A stretch of DNA of 64,000 bases from CALRQJ02 sp943370285 (lineage in GTDB: Bacteria > Bacteroidota > Bacteroidia > Chitinophagales > Chitinophagaceae): the NCBI GenBank assembly GCA_943370285.1, contig CALRQJ020000002.1, positions 124,001 through 188,000 on the forward strand. Direction: 5' to 3'. Each line of letters opens with the position of its first letter. The first letter of the stretch is position 1. The notes under the pieces are model-generated. The model was not told the DNA's origin, searched no databases, and saw nothing but the letters and a program-made list of their open reading frames with translations. The translations under genes were made by a program, and so were the position numbers. Shown here one piece after another: positions 17,508-26,308 of the stretch.

Positions 17508-19007
17508 ATGCTTGCCATCCAAAAAAAATTAACGAATACATTTTATGCATTGCTTAGTCTGCCTGCAACAGCCGTTGGCTTTTGTTTGTCAACACAGGTA
17601 GCCACACTAAGCTGGATATTGAGTACAAAATACAATTTGCATATTGAAGATGTGGCATTGGTTTGGCTCGCCGGTCCTTTATCTGGCATTATTGCACAAC
17701 CCATTGTGGGTCTGATGAGTGATAAAAGCTGGTTTATGGGCGGCAGAAGAAAACCCTATATCATTATTGGTGGTCTATTGGGTGCGGCCATGTTACTGGC
17801 ATTGCCTCAACTCAGTTTCATTAGCAATTCTACAGGTGCTACCATTTTTGTAGTTGCTATTGTGGTGTCTTTGATATTAGACATGAGCATCAATGTAACC
17901 TTCAACCCAGCAAGAGCAATTATTGCCGATGTAACAACACAGGGTATTGAACGTACCAAAGGTTTTTCATGGATGCAGGTGGTGAGTGGCACATTTGGCA
18001 TTGGTGCTTACTTTGTGTCTATGTCTTTTGGCAATATGTCTTTAATTTATGTAGCAGCAGTTGTAGTGCTTCTGTTTTCTATAGTTCCGGTTTTATTTGT
18101 AAAAGAACCACGGGTATTGCAAAACGAAACAACCGTTTCAAGTGAAATTAAAAGTAGTTCTTCCTTGCTTGATGGCATTACAATATTATTCCCGCTGTAT
18201 GGCTTTGTTGCATTTGGTTTGTTTATTGTGATTAATAAAATGCTTTTAAATGGAGCCTGGGACCATTTACAAACGAATTTCATGTATGTATGTTTAATCG
18301 CAACAATCATTCTTGGTGTAATTACCATATGGAAAGGAAAACAGCAACCATCTGATACCAACGATTTTCAAAAAATAATGCTGGCACATTCATTTTCATG
18401 GCTGGGCATACAGAGCATGTTTGTAATGAGTTATTTTTTTATTAAAGAAAAAATGATACCCGGTATTGATGTTTCCACCGCATGGGCAAATGGTTTTTCT
18501 AAACTATTTACAGGAGTGGAACTAACAAAAGAAAGCACAGCAGGTAATATCCTTTCACTTGGTTTTTTATTGCTCAATTTTGTAGGTGCATTGCTGCCGA
18601 TATTACTGCTTGAACCGCTTAGTAAAAGGAAAGGCAAAGTAAACGTTTACCGGATAGCTATTGCCTGCATGACAGCGGGCTACTTTCTTTTATACATTGG
18701 CGGAACGCAGGAAATTATTTTTTATCTCGGAATGATCATCTGCGGCATTGGATGGTCGGCCGTCATTTCTATCGTATTTGCCATCATGACCGAAAAAGTA
18801 AATGCCCGTAAAATGGGGATGTTTATGGGGTTGTTTAATTTTAGTATTGTGTTACCTGCCATGATGACACCCGGTGTTTCAAAGCTGGTGAATGAAACAG
18901 GAGACTACTCCGCCTTGTTCTTGATTATTACCCTTTGCTTACTGGTTTCATTTGTATGCTGGTTGTTTGTGAATGATGTTCCATCACAAAACATTGAAAC
19001 AGTGTGA
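17508..19007 (+). CDS. MFS sugar transporter, SLC45/GPH-like
   Basis: 499 aa with about twelve hydrophobic segments split by a cytoplasmic loop (about residues 200-225). The motif between helices 2 and 3, GLMSDKSWFMGGRRKPYIII (residues 68-87), and the preceding WLAGPLSGIIAQP are typical of the sucrose/maltose (SLC45-type) and glycoside-pentoside-hexuronide cation symporters. It would import a mono- or disaccharide across the inner membrane. It lies 15 bp after the isomerase gene and 26 bp before a cytoplasmic alpha-glucosidase, so import of an alpha-glucoside fits. Specificity is inferred. Confidence 0.85.
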   Translation: MLAIQKKLTNTFYALLSLPATAVGFCLSTQVATLSWILSTKYNLHIEDVALVWLAGPLSGIIAQPIVGLMSDKSWFMGGRRKPYIIIGGLLGAAMLLALPQLSFISNSTGATIFVVAIVVSLILDMSINVTFNPARAIIADVTTQGIERTKGFSWMQVVSGTFGIGAYFVSMSFGNMSLIYVAAVVVLLFSIVPVLFVKEPRVLQNETTVSSEIKSSSSLLDGITILFPLYGFVAFGLFIVINKMLLNGAWDHLQTNFMYVCLIATIILGVITIWKGKQQPSDTNDFQKIMLAHSFSWLGIQSMFVMSYFFIKEKMIPGIDVSTAWANGFSKLFTGVELTKESTAGNILSLGFLLLNFVGALLPILLLEPLSKRKGKVNVYRIAIACMTAGYFLLYIGGTQEIIFYLGMIICGIGWSAVISIVFAIMTEKVNARKMGMFMGLFNFSIVLPAMMTPGVSKLVNETGDYSALFLIITLCLLVSFVCWLFVNDVPSQNIETV

Positions 19008-19033
19008 TTGTACATTTTTAAACCAAAGAATAT

Positions 19034-20716
19034 ATGCTGCATAATCTTAACAAACAGTGGTGGAAGGAAGTGGTGGTGTATCAGGTGTACCCCAGAAGTT
19101 TTAAGGATAGCGATGGGGATGGCATAGGTGATTTAAAAGGCATTGTGGAAAAACTAGACTATATAAAAAGTTTAGGTGTTGATGTGGTGTGGCTGAACCC
19201 GGTGTATGAATCGCCCAATGATGATATGGGATATGATATATCTGATTACAGAGCCATCATGCAGCAGTTTGGAACTATGGATGATTTTGATACGCTGCTC
19301 AAAGGTTTACACGGCAGAGGCATTAAGCTGATGATGGATTTGGTTGTTAACCATACCAGTGATGAAAATTACTGGTTTAAAGAAAGTAAAAAATCGAGAG
19401 ACAATCCGTACCGTAATTATTATCATTGGTGGGATGCAGAAAAAGGCAAGCCTCCCTATCGCTGGAGTATATTTGATAAAGAGAGTAACGCTTGGAAATA
19501 TGATGCCACTACGAACAGTTACTACTTCCATATTTTTAGTGAGAAGCAACCCGATCTGAATTGGGAAAATCCGGAAGTTAGAAGAGCGGTGTATGATATG
19601 ATGAAATGGTGGATGGATAAAGGTGTAGATGGCTTTCGGCTGGATGTTATCACCTGCATTTCAAAAGATATTTCATTTCCTGAATTGCCCAAACATATGC
19701 CTGTTGGCGATTGGTTTCCCTATTATGCTAAAGGCCCCAACCTGCACGCCTACTTACAGGAAATGTACACGGAAGTATTTTCAAAGTATGATTGCATGAA
19801 CGTAGGTGAAGCATCAGGTGTAAACATCAATGATGCATTACTCTTTGTTGATGAAGACCGTAATGAGCTTCAAACTTTTTATCATTTTGACCACACCGGG
19901 TTTGGCATCAGTAAAGAGAATTTCATGTATGCCGATGACAACAACAGAGATTTAGTAGCATGGAAAAAGATTTTCCAGAAGTGGGATCAAGTGTTTGCTG
20001 AAAAAGGCTGGGGTACTATTTACCTAGGCAATCATGACATGAGCAGGATGACAAGCCGGTATGGAAACGACAGTATTCAATTCAGGGAACTATCTGTAAA
20101 AATGCTACATACCTTTTTGTTGAGCATGAGAGGAACACCTTATATCTATAACGGCGATGAAATTGGCATGGTAAATACCAATCATACCAACATAGAGAAC
20201 TACCAGGACCTTTATACCATCAACTACTACAACCAGCTAAAACAAAAAGGAGAAAACTATCAGGCATTTTTAAAGTCCCATTCTAAAATAAGCAGGGATA
20301 ATGGCAGAACTCCTTTGCAATGGAACGATTCTTATCAGGCAGGTTTTACAACAGGCAATCCTTGGCTTGCCCTGAATGAAAATTACCAAACGCTGAATGT
20401 AGCAGAACAGGAAATCCGTACTGATTCTGTATTGCATTATTTCAGGACGATGATTCAATTGCGTAAAAAAAACAAAACACTTATCTATGGAACCTTTCAA
20501 CTTATAGATGAATCTAATAAACAAATATTTGCATACATCAGGCATTCAGGCGATCAGAAACTATTGGTCATTCTTAATTTTTCTGAAGAAGAAGCTTTGC
20601 TGGATTCCGAAATCGATTTAACCAACAGCCCTATTCTAATCAGCAATTACAAGGACCCCTCCCGTAACAAATGGTATAAGCCTTTTGAAGCAGTGATTTA
20701 TCAAATTGAACAGTAA
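19034..20716 (+). CDS. GH13 alpha-glucosidase, oligo-1,6-glucosidase type
   Basis: 560 aa, no signal peptide, so cytoplasmic. A calcium-loop motif DSDGDGIGD is at 25-33, region I is DLVVNHTSD (102-110), the nucleophile is Asp204 (GFRLDVI), the acid/base Glu259 (NVGEASG) and the transition-state Asp335 (LGNHDMSR). The residue after the nucleophile is Val205; in the GH13_31-type subfamily Val there goes with alpha-1,6 specificity and Thr with alpha-1,4. Isomaltose, isomaltulose or panose-like substrates are therefore inferred. It follows the MFS gene and is followed by a secreted GH13. Confidence 0.92.
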   Translation: MLHNLNKQWWKEVVVYQVYPRSFKDSDGDGIGDLKGIVEKLDYIKSLGVDVVWLNPVYESPNDDMGYDISDYRAIMQQFGTMDDFDTLLKGLHGRGIKLMMDLVVNHTSDENYWFKESKKSRDNPYRNYYHWWDAEKGKPPYRWSIFDKESNAWKYDATTNSYYFHIFSEKQPDLNWENPEVRRAVYDMMKWWMDKGVDGFRLDVITCISKDISFPELPKHMPVGDWFPYYAKGPNLHAYLQEMYTEVFSKYDCMNVGEASGVNINDALLFVDEDRNELQTFYHFDHTGFGISKENFMYADDNNRDLVAWKKIFQKWDQVFAEKGWGTIYLGNHDMSRMTSRYGNDSIQFRELSVKMLHTFLLSMRGTPYIYNGDEIGMVNTNHTNIENYQDLYTINYYNQLKQKGENYQAFLKSHSKISRDNGRTPLQWNDSYQAGFTTGNPWLALNENYQTLNVAEQEIRTDSVLHYFRTMIQLRKKNKTLIYGTFQLIDESNKQIFAYIRHSGDQKLLVILNFSEEEALLDSEIDLTNSPILISNYKDPSRNKWYKPFEAVIYQIEQ

Positions 20717-20726
20717 ACTAGTTAAA

Positions 20727-22271
20727 ATGAATACAAAAATAATTGTAGCCTCAATGCTGCTCATCAGCAGCATTACAAGCCTTGCGCAACATAAGTCAAC
20801 AGTGAATAAAGGCGAAATCATCTATCATGTTTTTCAGCGTAGCTTTTATGATGGGAATGGTGATAAGCAGGGAGACTTAAATGGATTGAAGCAAAAGTTA
20901 CCCTATTTACAAGACTTAGGTATTACTTCTATTCTGCTGCTGCCCTTATACGATGCCGATTGCTACCACAACTATTTTGCCAATGATTTTGAAAAGATAG
21001 ATGCCGAGTTTGGTACGTTGCAAGATTATATTTCGCTTGTAAAAGAAATACACAAGCGGGGTATGAAAGTGTACATGGATATGGAAACACAGTATGTAGC
21101 AGAAAAGCATGCATGGTGGAAGGCTGCGGTGGGCAATCTCAACTCACCATTCAGTGATTACATTTTATTTGATGATCCACAGCATTTGATTCCATCAACT
21201 ATGGTGTTTGATTTGCGGCAGCTGAACAGTTACGATGGTTCTTTTATTAAAGTAACGACTGTTAACCTGCGAAACAAGAAAGTGCTGGAGTACAATAAAA
21301 AGTTGTTTGCCTTTTTTGTTGACCCCAATAAGGATGGAAAGTTTGATGACGGCGTAGACGGTTTTAGATTAGATCATGCAATGGATCATTTAGACGGGAA
21401 ACCGGCACTCGCTGATTTATTTATCCATTTTTGGAAACCTTTGTTGGTGCATTTAAAAAGGCTCAATCCAAAACTTAAAAATGTAGCAGAACAGTCTGAC
21501 TGGAAAGATTATGGCTTTAGCTACTTTAAAAATACTGATGTGGACAGGATGTTTGGCTTTGGTTTACAGCAGGCAATTATTTCATTTAATAAACAACAGT
21601 TAATACAAAATGCAGATACCATTTTAGCAAAATGCCCCACCGGAAAAGAGCAAATCATTTTTCTGGAAAATCATGATCTGGACAGGTTTGCTTCTTTGGA
21701 GCCAAACATCAACAAGCAAAAACTGGCTGCTGCCTTAATGTTGCTTATTGGTGGCGTTCCGTCTATTTATTATGGCCAGGAAATTGGCATGAAGGGAAAG
21801 ATTGGTAATTGGGGAAGTACAGATGGCAATGATATTCCACGCCGTGCTGCATTTGATTGGTATACATCGGGAACCGGGAAGGGAATGGCAACGTGGTACG
21901 AACGTACAGGCGGTTGGTGGGACAATAACATGCTTACACCTAATGATGGAATTTCTGCGGAAGAACAACGAAACAACGAAAATTCCTTATTTAATTATTA
22001 TAAAAAACTAATCCGCCTCAAACAAAGTCATCCGGCATTGGCAAACGGAGCCTATCAACATGCAATCAATGATAACGACAATGTTTTTAGCTTTTACAGA
22101 ATTAATTCAAACAGAAAAGTATTAGTGACTGTAAATCTTTCCGGTGAAGCACAAACAACCAGGTTTAAAGATGTGTATAAGAACAATACACTTTTGTTTG
22201 GAAACACCGAGCTATATCATAATACGATTCAGTTGAAGCCTTATGATGTCTTGGTGTTTGAAATAAAATAA
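20727..22271 (+). CDS. Secreted GH13 alpha-amylase-family enzyme with atypical region I
   Basis: 514 aa from ATG 20727, which starts a clean signal peptide (MNTKIIVASMLLISSITSLA). A TTG start at 20706 would overlap the preceding gene and bury the signal. Catalytic residues are present: nucleophile Asp216 (DGFRLDHAMDH), acid/base Glu255 (NVAEQSDW), Asp317 (LENHDLDR). Conserved region I, normally DxxxNH, is here MDMETQYVAEKH, so the usual Asn-His pair is replaced. It probably acts in the periplasm on oligosaccharides before import. Atypical binding at subsite -1 suggests an unusual substrate. It is followed by GH92 after 5 bp. Confidence 0.88.
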   Translation: MNTKIIVASMLLISSITSLAQHKSTVNKGEIIYHVFQRSFYDGNGDKQGDLNGLKQKLPYLQDLGITSILLLPLYDADCYHNYFANDFEKIDAEFGTLQDYISLVKEIHKRGMKVYMDMETQYVAEKHAWWKAAVGNLNSPFSDYILFDDPQHLIPSTMVFDLRQLNSYDGSFIKVTTVNLRNKKVLEYNKKLFAFFVDPNKDGKFDDGVDGFRLDHAMDHLDGKPALADLFIHFWKPLLVHLKRLNPKLKNVAEQSDWKDYGFSYFKNTDVDRMFGFGLQQAIISFNKQQLIQNADTILAKCPTGKEQIIFLENHDLDRFASLEPNINKQKLAAALMLLIGGVPSIYYGQEIGMKGKIGNWGSTDGNDIPRRAAFDWYTSGTGKGMATWYERTGGWWDNNMLTPNDGISAEEQRNNENSLFNYYKKLIRLKQSHPALANGAYQHAINDNDNVFSFYRINSNRKVLVTVNLSGEAQTTRFKDVYKNNTLLFGNTELYHNTIQLKPYDVLVFEIK

Positions 22272-22276
22272 AACAA

Positions 22277-24412
22277 ATGAAAGAAATAGTAACAGGAATG
22301 TTGATGCTATTTGTGGTTTCCTGCAAATCATCGGAAAGTATTGATTATACTTTATATGTAAACCCATTTATCGGCAGTGAAGGCACCGGCCATACATTCC
22401 CCGGCCCCTGTATGCCTTTTGGAATGGTGCAACCCGGCCCGGACAATGTGGACAAAGGCTGGGATTATACCAGCGGTTATCAATACAAAGACAGCATCAT
22501 ACTTGGCTTTTCTCAAACAAGGGCAAATGGTACGGGTATTAATGAATTTGGTGATGTTTTGTTACAGCCACTGACTACCGATAAAACAGAAAACTTTGGT
22601 GAAACCTATTTGAAATCAACAGAAAAAGCATCATCAGGCTATTATACAGTTACGTTAAACAATCAAGTAAAAGTAGAATTGACTTGCACAGAAAGAGTAG
22701 TGTTTCATCAATACACTTATCCGTCTTCATCGGCAAAACTGTTGGTTGATTTGCAGCATGGTCTTCGTTTCTTAACCGATTCTTTGGTTCTGGAAAGTGA
22801 TGTGAAGATGGAAGACAATAAAACCATCAGTGGCTGGTGTCATACAAAAAACTGGGTGAAGCGAAAATATTTTTTCACCATCCAATTTAATCAACCATTT
22901 TCTTCTTCAAAAGTATTAGAAAGAAAAGCAAAAGAAGCGGCACCAAGATATGTGCTGCATTTTGATTTGAAAGACAAAGTACTTCAAACAAAAATTGCTT
23001 TATCCACAGTACATGTTGATGGAGCAAAAAATAACTTACAAAAAGAATTACCCGGCTGGGATTTTAATGCAGTTGTTGCTAATGCTAAAAAAGTCTGGAA
23101 CAGTTATTTAAGCCGTATAGAAATTGAAGCAGAACAAAAAGAGAAAGAGATATTTTACAGTTGTATGTACCGCTTGTTTATTCAGCCCAGTAATATTGCT
23201 GACGTTGATGGTAAATACCGTGGTGCAGATGATTCAATAAGAACAGCAAAGAATGGTGAGTATTATTCAACGTTGTCTTTGTGGGATACTTACCGTGCGG
23301 CGCATCCACTATACACATTGATTGCACCTGAAAGGGTAAATGGTTTTATCAACAGCATGATTGAACACAGCAAGGCTGCCGGCTTTTTACCAATCTGGAG
23401 TGCATGGGGGAAAGATAATTATTGTATGATTGGCAATCATGCCATACCTGTAATTGCAGATGCCTATATGAAAGGCTTTGCCGGTTTTAATTCGGAAGAA
23501 GCATTACAGCAAATGATAATATCAACAACCGAAAATCATATCAACAGCAATTGGACATTACTTAATCAATTTGGTTATTATCCTTTTGACAGTCTGGATA
23601 ACGAAGCTGTATCTAGAACGTTGGAGCATGGTGTGGATGATTACTGTATTGCATTGATGGCTGACAAAATGGGTAAAAAAGAAATAGCATCCACTTATTA
23701 CAAACGGGCAACCTATTATAAAAATCTGTACGATTCTTCCACTCAACAAATGCGTGGTAAAGACAGTAAAGGAAACTGGCGAAAAGATTTTAATCCACTA
23801 ATGGCCACATCACCCATGAACAATCCCGGTGATTATACAGAAGCCAACGCTTGGCAATATTTCTGGACACCTGCACAGTACGATGTGGAAAACATCATAC
23901 AATTGCTAGGCGGTAAGAAAAACTTTACTGCACAATTGGATAGCTTCTTCAGCATCAAAGCACTTAACCCTAACAAACATCTGGGTCAGGAAGCGATGAT
24001 TGGGCAATATGCTCATGGCAATGAACCGAGCCATCATATAGCTTATTTGTATGCTTATTCAGATAAACCAGAAAAAGGCAGGGAACTTATAACACAAATT
24101 TGCAACGAATTTTATAACAACACCACAACAGGCATGATTGGTAATGATGATTGCGGACAAATGAGTGCCTGGTATATTTTTTCAACGCTTGGTTTTTACC
24201 CGGTTAATCCTGCAAGTGGAGAATATGTATTAGGAAAACCTCAAGTAAAAAAAGCGATAGTAAAGCTTGCCAATCAAAAAAAACTTTCAATTACAACTCA
24301 ACAAGTTAACATTAAATTAAGCGTAGAATTTGATGAAAAGATTATTACTTCCACTTGTATAAATTTTAATAGGCTTAAAAACGGAGGTAGTTTAGTATTT
24401 AAATGGAATTGA
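22277..24412 (+). CDS. GH92 alpha-mannosidase family lipoprotein
   Basis: 711 aa, a usual GH92 length. The signal ends in VVSC (Cys16), a good lipobox, so it is probably outer-membrane or periplasm anchored. GH92 hallmarks are VNPFIGSEGTGHTFPGPCMP near the N-terminus, GYQYKDSIILGFSQTRANGT, GHGNEPSHH-like HGNEPSHHIAYLY (acid Glu) and GNDDCGQMSAWYIFSTLGFY (base Asp pair). GH92 enzymes are calcium-dependent exo-alpha-mannosidases, mostly 1,2-linked. It is the last gene of the operon. Presence beside alpha-glucosidases suggests a mixed mannose/glucose alpha-glycan as substrate. No SusC/SusD pair accompanies it. Confidence 0.93.
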   Translation: MKEIVTGMLMLFVVSCKSSESIDYTLYVNPFIGSEGTGHTFPGPCMPFGMVQPGPDNVDKGWDYTSGYQYKDSIILGFSQTRANGTGINEFGDVLLQPLTTDKTENFGETYLKSTEKASSGYYTVTLNNQVKVELTCTERVVFHQYTYPSSSAKLLVDLQHGLRFLTDSLVLESDVKMEDNKTISGWCHTKNWVKRKYFFTIQFNQPFSSSKVLERKAKEAAPRYVLHFDLKDKVLQTKIALSTVHVDGAKNNLQKELPGWDFNAVVANAKKVWNSYLSRIEIEAEQKEKEIFYSCMYRLFIQPSNIADVDGKYRGADDSIRTAKNGEYYSTLSLWDTYRAAHPLYTLIAPERVNGFINSMIEHSKAAGFLPIWSAWGKDNYCMIGNHAIPVIADAYMKGFAGFNSEEALQQMIISTTENHINSNWTLLNQFGYYPFDSLDNEAVSRTLEHGVDDYCIALMADKMGKKEIASTYYKRATYYKNLYDSSTQQMRGKDSKGNWRKDFNPLMATSPMNNPGDYTEANAWQYFWTPAQYDVENIIQLLGGKKNFTAQLDSFFSIKALNPNKHLGQEAMIGQYAHGNEPSHHIAYLYAYSDKPEKGRELITQICNEFYNNTTTGMIGNDDCGQMSAWYIFSTLGFYPVNPASGEYVLGKPQVKKAIVKLANQKKLSITTQQVNIKLSVEFDEKIITSTCINFNRLKNGGSLVFKWN

Positions 24413-24571
24413 TAATGAGGCGTAGTTTTATTTGGAGCCCAACAGTATATGCTGTGGCATGTTACGAACGAGCAGCAGAAGAAACCTACACTTTTAATCC
24501 ATTAACATGAGGATGCGAAACATTAGAGCCTCAGAATCTTTTAATTGTTATTAAATCACTTAAAATAGCGA

Positions 24572-24750
24572 TAGAACGCTCTGTTTCCATCCCGACACTA
24601 TTACTAAAAAGACAACTTTGCAAAAGGTTGTCTTTTTGTTTTTTAGCTGTATTTAAAATGGGGAGATTACATACAACCAACTTAATCTTAACTTCAACTT
24701 TTATATCTTTAATCGACTTAATTAATGGACTGACTCTTTTTCAAATTCCG
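24572..24750 (+). repeat. tRNA-linked direct repeat, copy C
   Basis: The core 24572-24596 matches 14589-14613 at 22 of 25 bases. It continues with ACTATTAC, a terminator hairpin, TTAGCTGTA, a TTTATAT.TTTAATC stretch and GGACTGACTCTTTTTCAAAT. This longer part is shared with copy D at 26063-26232. It ends about 50 bp before the propeller gene. The gap 24413-24571 before it contains no supported gene. Confidence 0.8.
24606..24640 (+). terminator. Terminator inside repeat C
   Basis: AAAAGACAAC pairs with GTTGTCTTTT around TTTGCAAAAG, followed by a T-rich tail. It would end transcripts coming from the GH92 operon. The same hairpin recurs at 26099 and 26635. Confidence 0.8.
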
Positions 24751-24799
24751 CAACTACGTCAAGTCGCAAAACCTTTGCAGCAAAAATTAACCCAACCAT

Positions 24800-25906
24800 A
24801 TGACAAGCATTGTAAGTAAGAAATCATTCGTAACAAGAAATTTAATTCTGATCATTTTGACTTTTCAAATATCATTTGGTATTGGACAAGTGAAAGAAAA
24901 ATCTACTAATGATACGACTAAAAATGGAACAAGCAATCAACAAATAAAATCAAATCAAAATACCATATTTCCGCAAATTCACACCAATTTAAACGGGATG
25001 GTAAGGGAGTTTGTAAGGACAATGTATCAAGACAAAAAAGGGAACTATTGGTTTGGAACCAATGGCAATGGGATTATACGGTATGATGGTAAAACACTTG
25101 AAAATATTACAATTAAAACAGCCCAAAAAGGTATTTCGGTAAGAGGAATTATTGAAGACAAAGCCGGCAATATTTGGTTTGCAACTTCTTCTGGGCTATT
25201 AAAATTTGATGGTGAGAAATTTACAACATACTCCACTGAAGTTGGACTTCAAAATGAGGAAATCTGGAGTATTTGGATTGATAGAAAAGGGTTGATTTGG
25301 GTAGGTACTGTTAAAGGCGTCAGTCATTTTGACGGGGAAAAATTTACAGCTTTTTTATTGCCAAATACAAAGGTTGAAATTCCAAAACCTATGCTTTCTG
25401 ATAAATTAGTTTTTCAATTTTTGGAAGATAGAAATGGAACGATATGGTTCGCTACCGATGGAAATGGAATTTTCAAATACAAGAATGGCGAATTCCTTCA
25501 TTTAACATCTAAAAATGGACTTACCGACAATAATGTCGCAGATATTTTAGAAGACAAGCAAGGAAATATTTGGATTGGAACTTTTAATGGCGGTGTGAGT
25601 AAATATGATGGTAAAACATACACTAACTTCACAAAGGATGGTATTATTGAAGGTATTGAAACCTATAATTTTTGTGAAGACAGGCTGGGAAACATTTGGT
25701 TTTCAGCTGAAGGTTATGGGGTATATCGTTATAATGGAGCAAATTTTACCCAATACACAACTAAAAACGGATTAACCACAAACGTGGTTCAAAGTATTTA
25801 TGAGGATAATAAAGGTCAACTTTGGTTTGGTACTTGGCAAGGAATAAGTATTTATGACGGACAAAAATTTATGAACGCTAAAGACAAAGAACCTTGGACT
25901 AATTAA
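24800..25906 (+). CDS. Stand-alone periplasmic beta-propeller (two-component-regulator-propeller repeats)
   Basis: 368 aa with a hydrophobic export segment (about residues 14-30). Then come seven repeats of roughly 42 residues, each with an ED(K/R)xGNIWF(G/A)T core and a G(V/I)xxYDGxxFTxY strand (for example EDKAGNIWFATSSGLLKFDG). Seven Reg_prop repeats make one complete propeller. In hybrid two-component sensors (HTCS) two such propellers precede a kinase; here there is one propeller and no transmembrane or kinase part. It may act as a free binding protein or be a fragment shuffled from such a sensor. It sits exactly between direct repeats C and D. Confidence 0.85.
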   Translation: MTSIVSKKSFVTRNLILIILTFQISFGIGQVKEKSTNDTTKNGTSNQQIKSNQNTIFPQIHTNLNGMVREFVRTMYQDKKGNYWFGTNGNGIIRYDGKTLENITIKTAQKGISVRGIIEDKAGNIWFATSSGLLKFDGEKFTTYSTEVGLQNEEIWSIWIDRKGLIWVGTVKGVSHFDGEKFTAFLLPNTKVEIPKPMLSDKLVFQFLEDRNGTIWFATDGNGIFKYKNGEFLHLTSKNGLTDNNVADILEDKQGNIWIGTFNGGVSKYDGKTYTNFTKDGIIEGIETYNFCEDRLGNIWFSAEGYGVYRYNGANFTQYTTKNGLTTNVVQSIYEDNKGQLWFGTWQGISIYDGQKFMNAKDKEPWTN

Positions 25907-26062
25907 AAATAATTGTTGCTAACATTAACGGTGTAAACAACCAAATCATCAACTGTAGAACAACCGGCATCTATAGTTTCAGCTATTAATCAATGATGAT
26001 GTGAAGTGATTATCGTAAAGCTTCAAAATTCTACAATTACCATTAGATCATTCGAAATGCTG

Positions 26063-26232
26063 TAAGAACCAACGGTAGCCATCCTGAAACTATTACCCAA
26101 AAGACAACTTTGTAAAAGGTTGTCTTTTTGATTTGTAAGCTGTACTAAAATTGTGAGCCTAGACTTACAACTTTACCGCAATTTTTATATTTTTAATCAA
26201 CATTTATCATGGGCTGACTGTTTTCAAATCAG
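26063..26232 (+). repeat. tRNA-linked direct repeat, copy D
   Basis: The core TAAGAACCAACGGTAGCCAT followed by CCTGAA is a diverged version of the B/C core. After that it shares ACTATTAC, the hairpin, TAAGCTGTAC, TTTTATAT.TTTTAATCA and GGGCTGACTGTTTTCAAAT with copy C. It ends about 75 bp before the small membrane protein gene. The gap 25907-26062 holds no supported gene. Confidence 0.8.
26099..26130 (+). terminator. Terminator inside repeat D
   Basis: AAAAGACAAC pairs with GTTGTCTTTT (loop TTTGTAAAAG), followed by TTTG. It ends the propeller transcript and is near-identical to the hairpin at 24606. Confidence 0.8.
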
Positions 26233-26308
26233 GCTATATCGCCGGTCTAAACCGGTAGCTGTCAGTTTATTGATACACAACACCAATTATAATTTAATCA
26301 TACAAACT

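Noticed and set aside
24415..24510. A 31-codon frame starting 2 bp after the GH92 stop (MRRSFIWSPTVYAV...)
   Set aside because: Close spacing is tempting, but there is no motif, no hydrophobic helix and nothing to compare with; it may be chance.
24628..24819. 63-codon frame upstream of the propeller gene
   Set aside because: It lies within repeat C and its equivalent is not conserved in frame in repeat D.
26153..26308. N-terminal extension of the small membrane protein gene from a GTG start
   Set aside because: The extension is the translation of repeat D; the ATG at 26309 starts the sensible protein.
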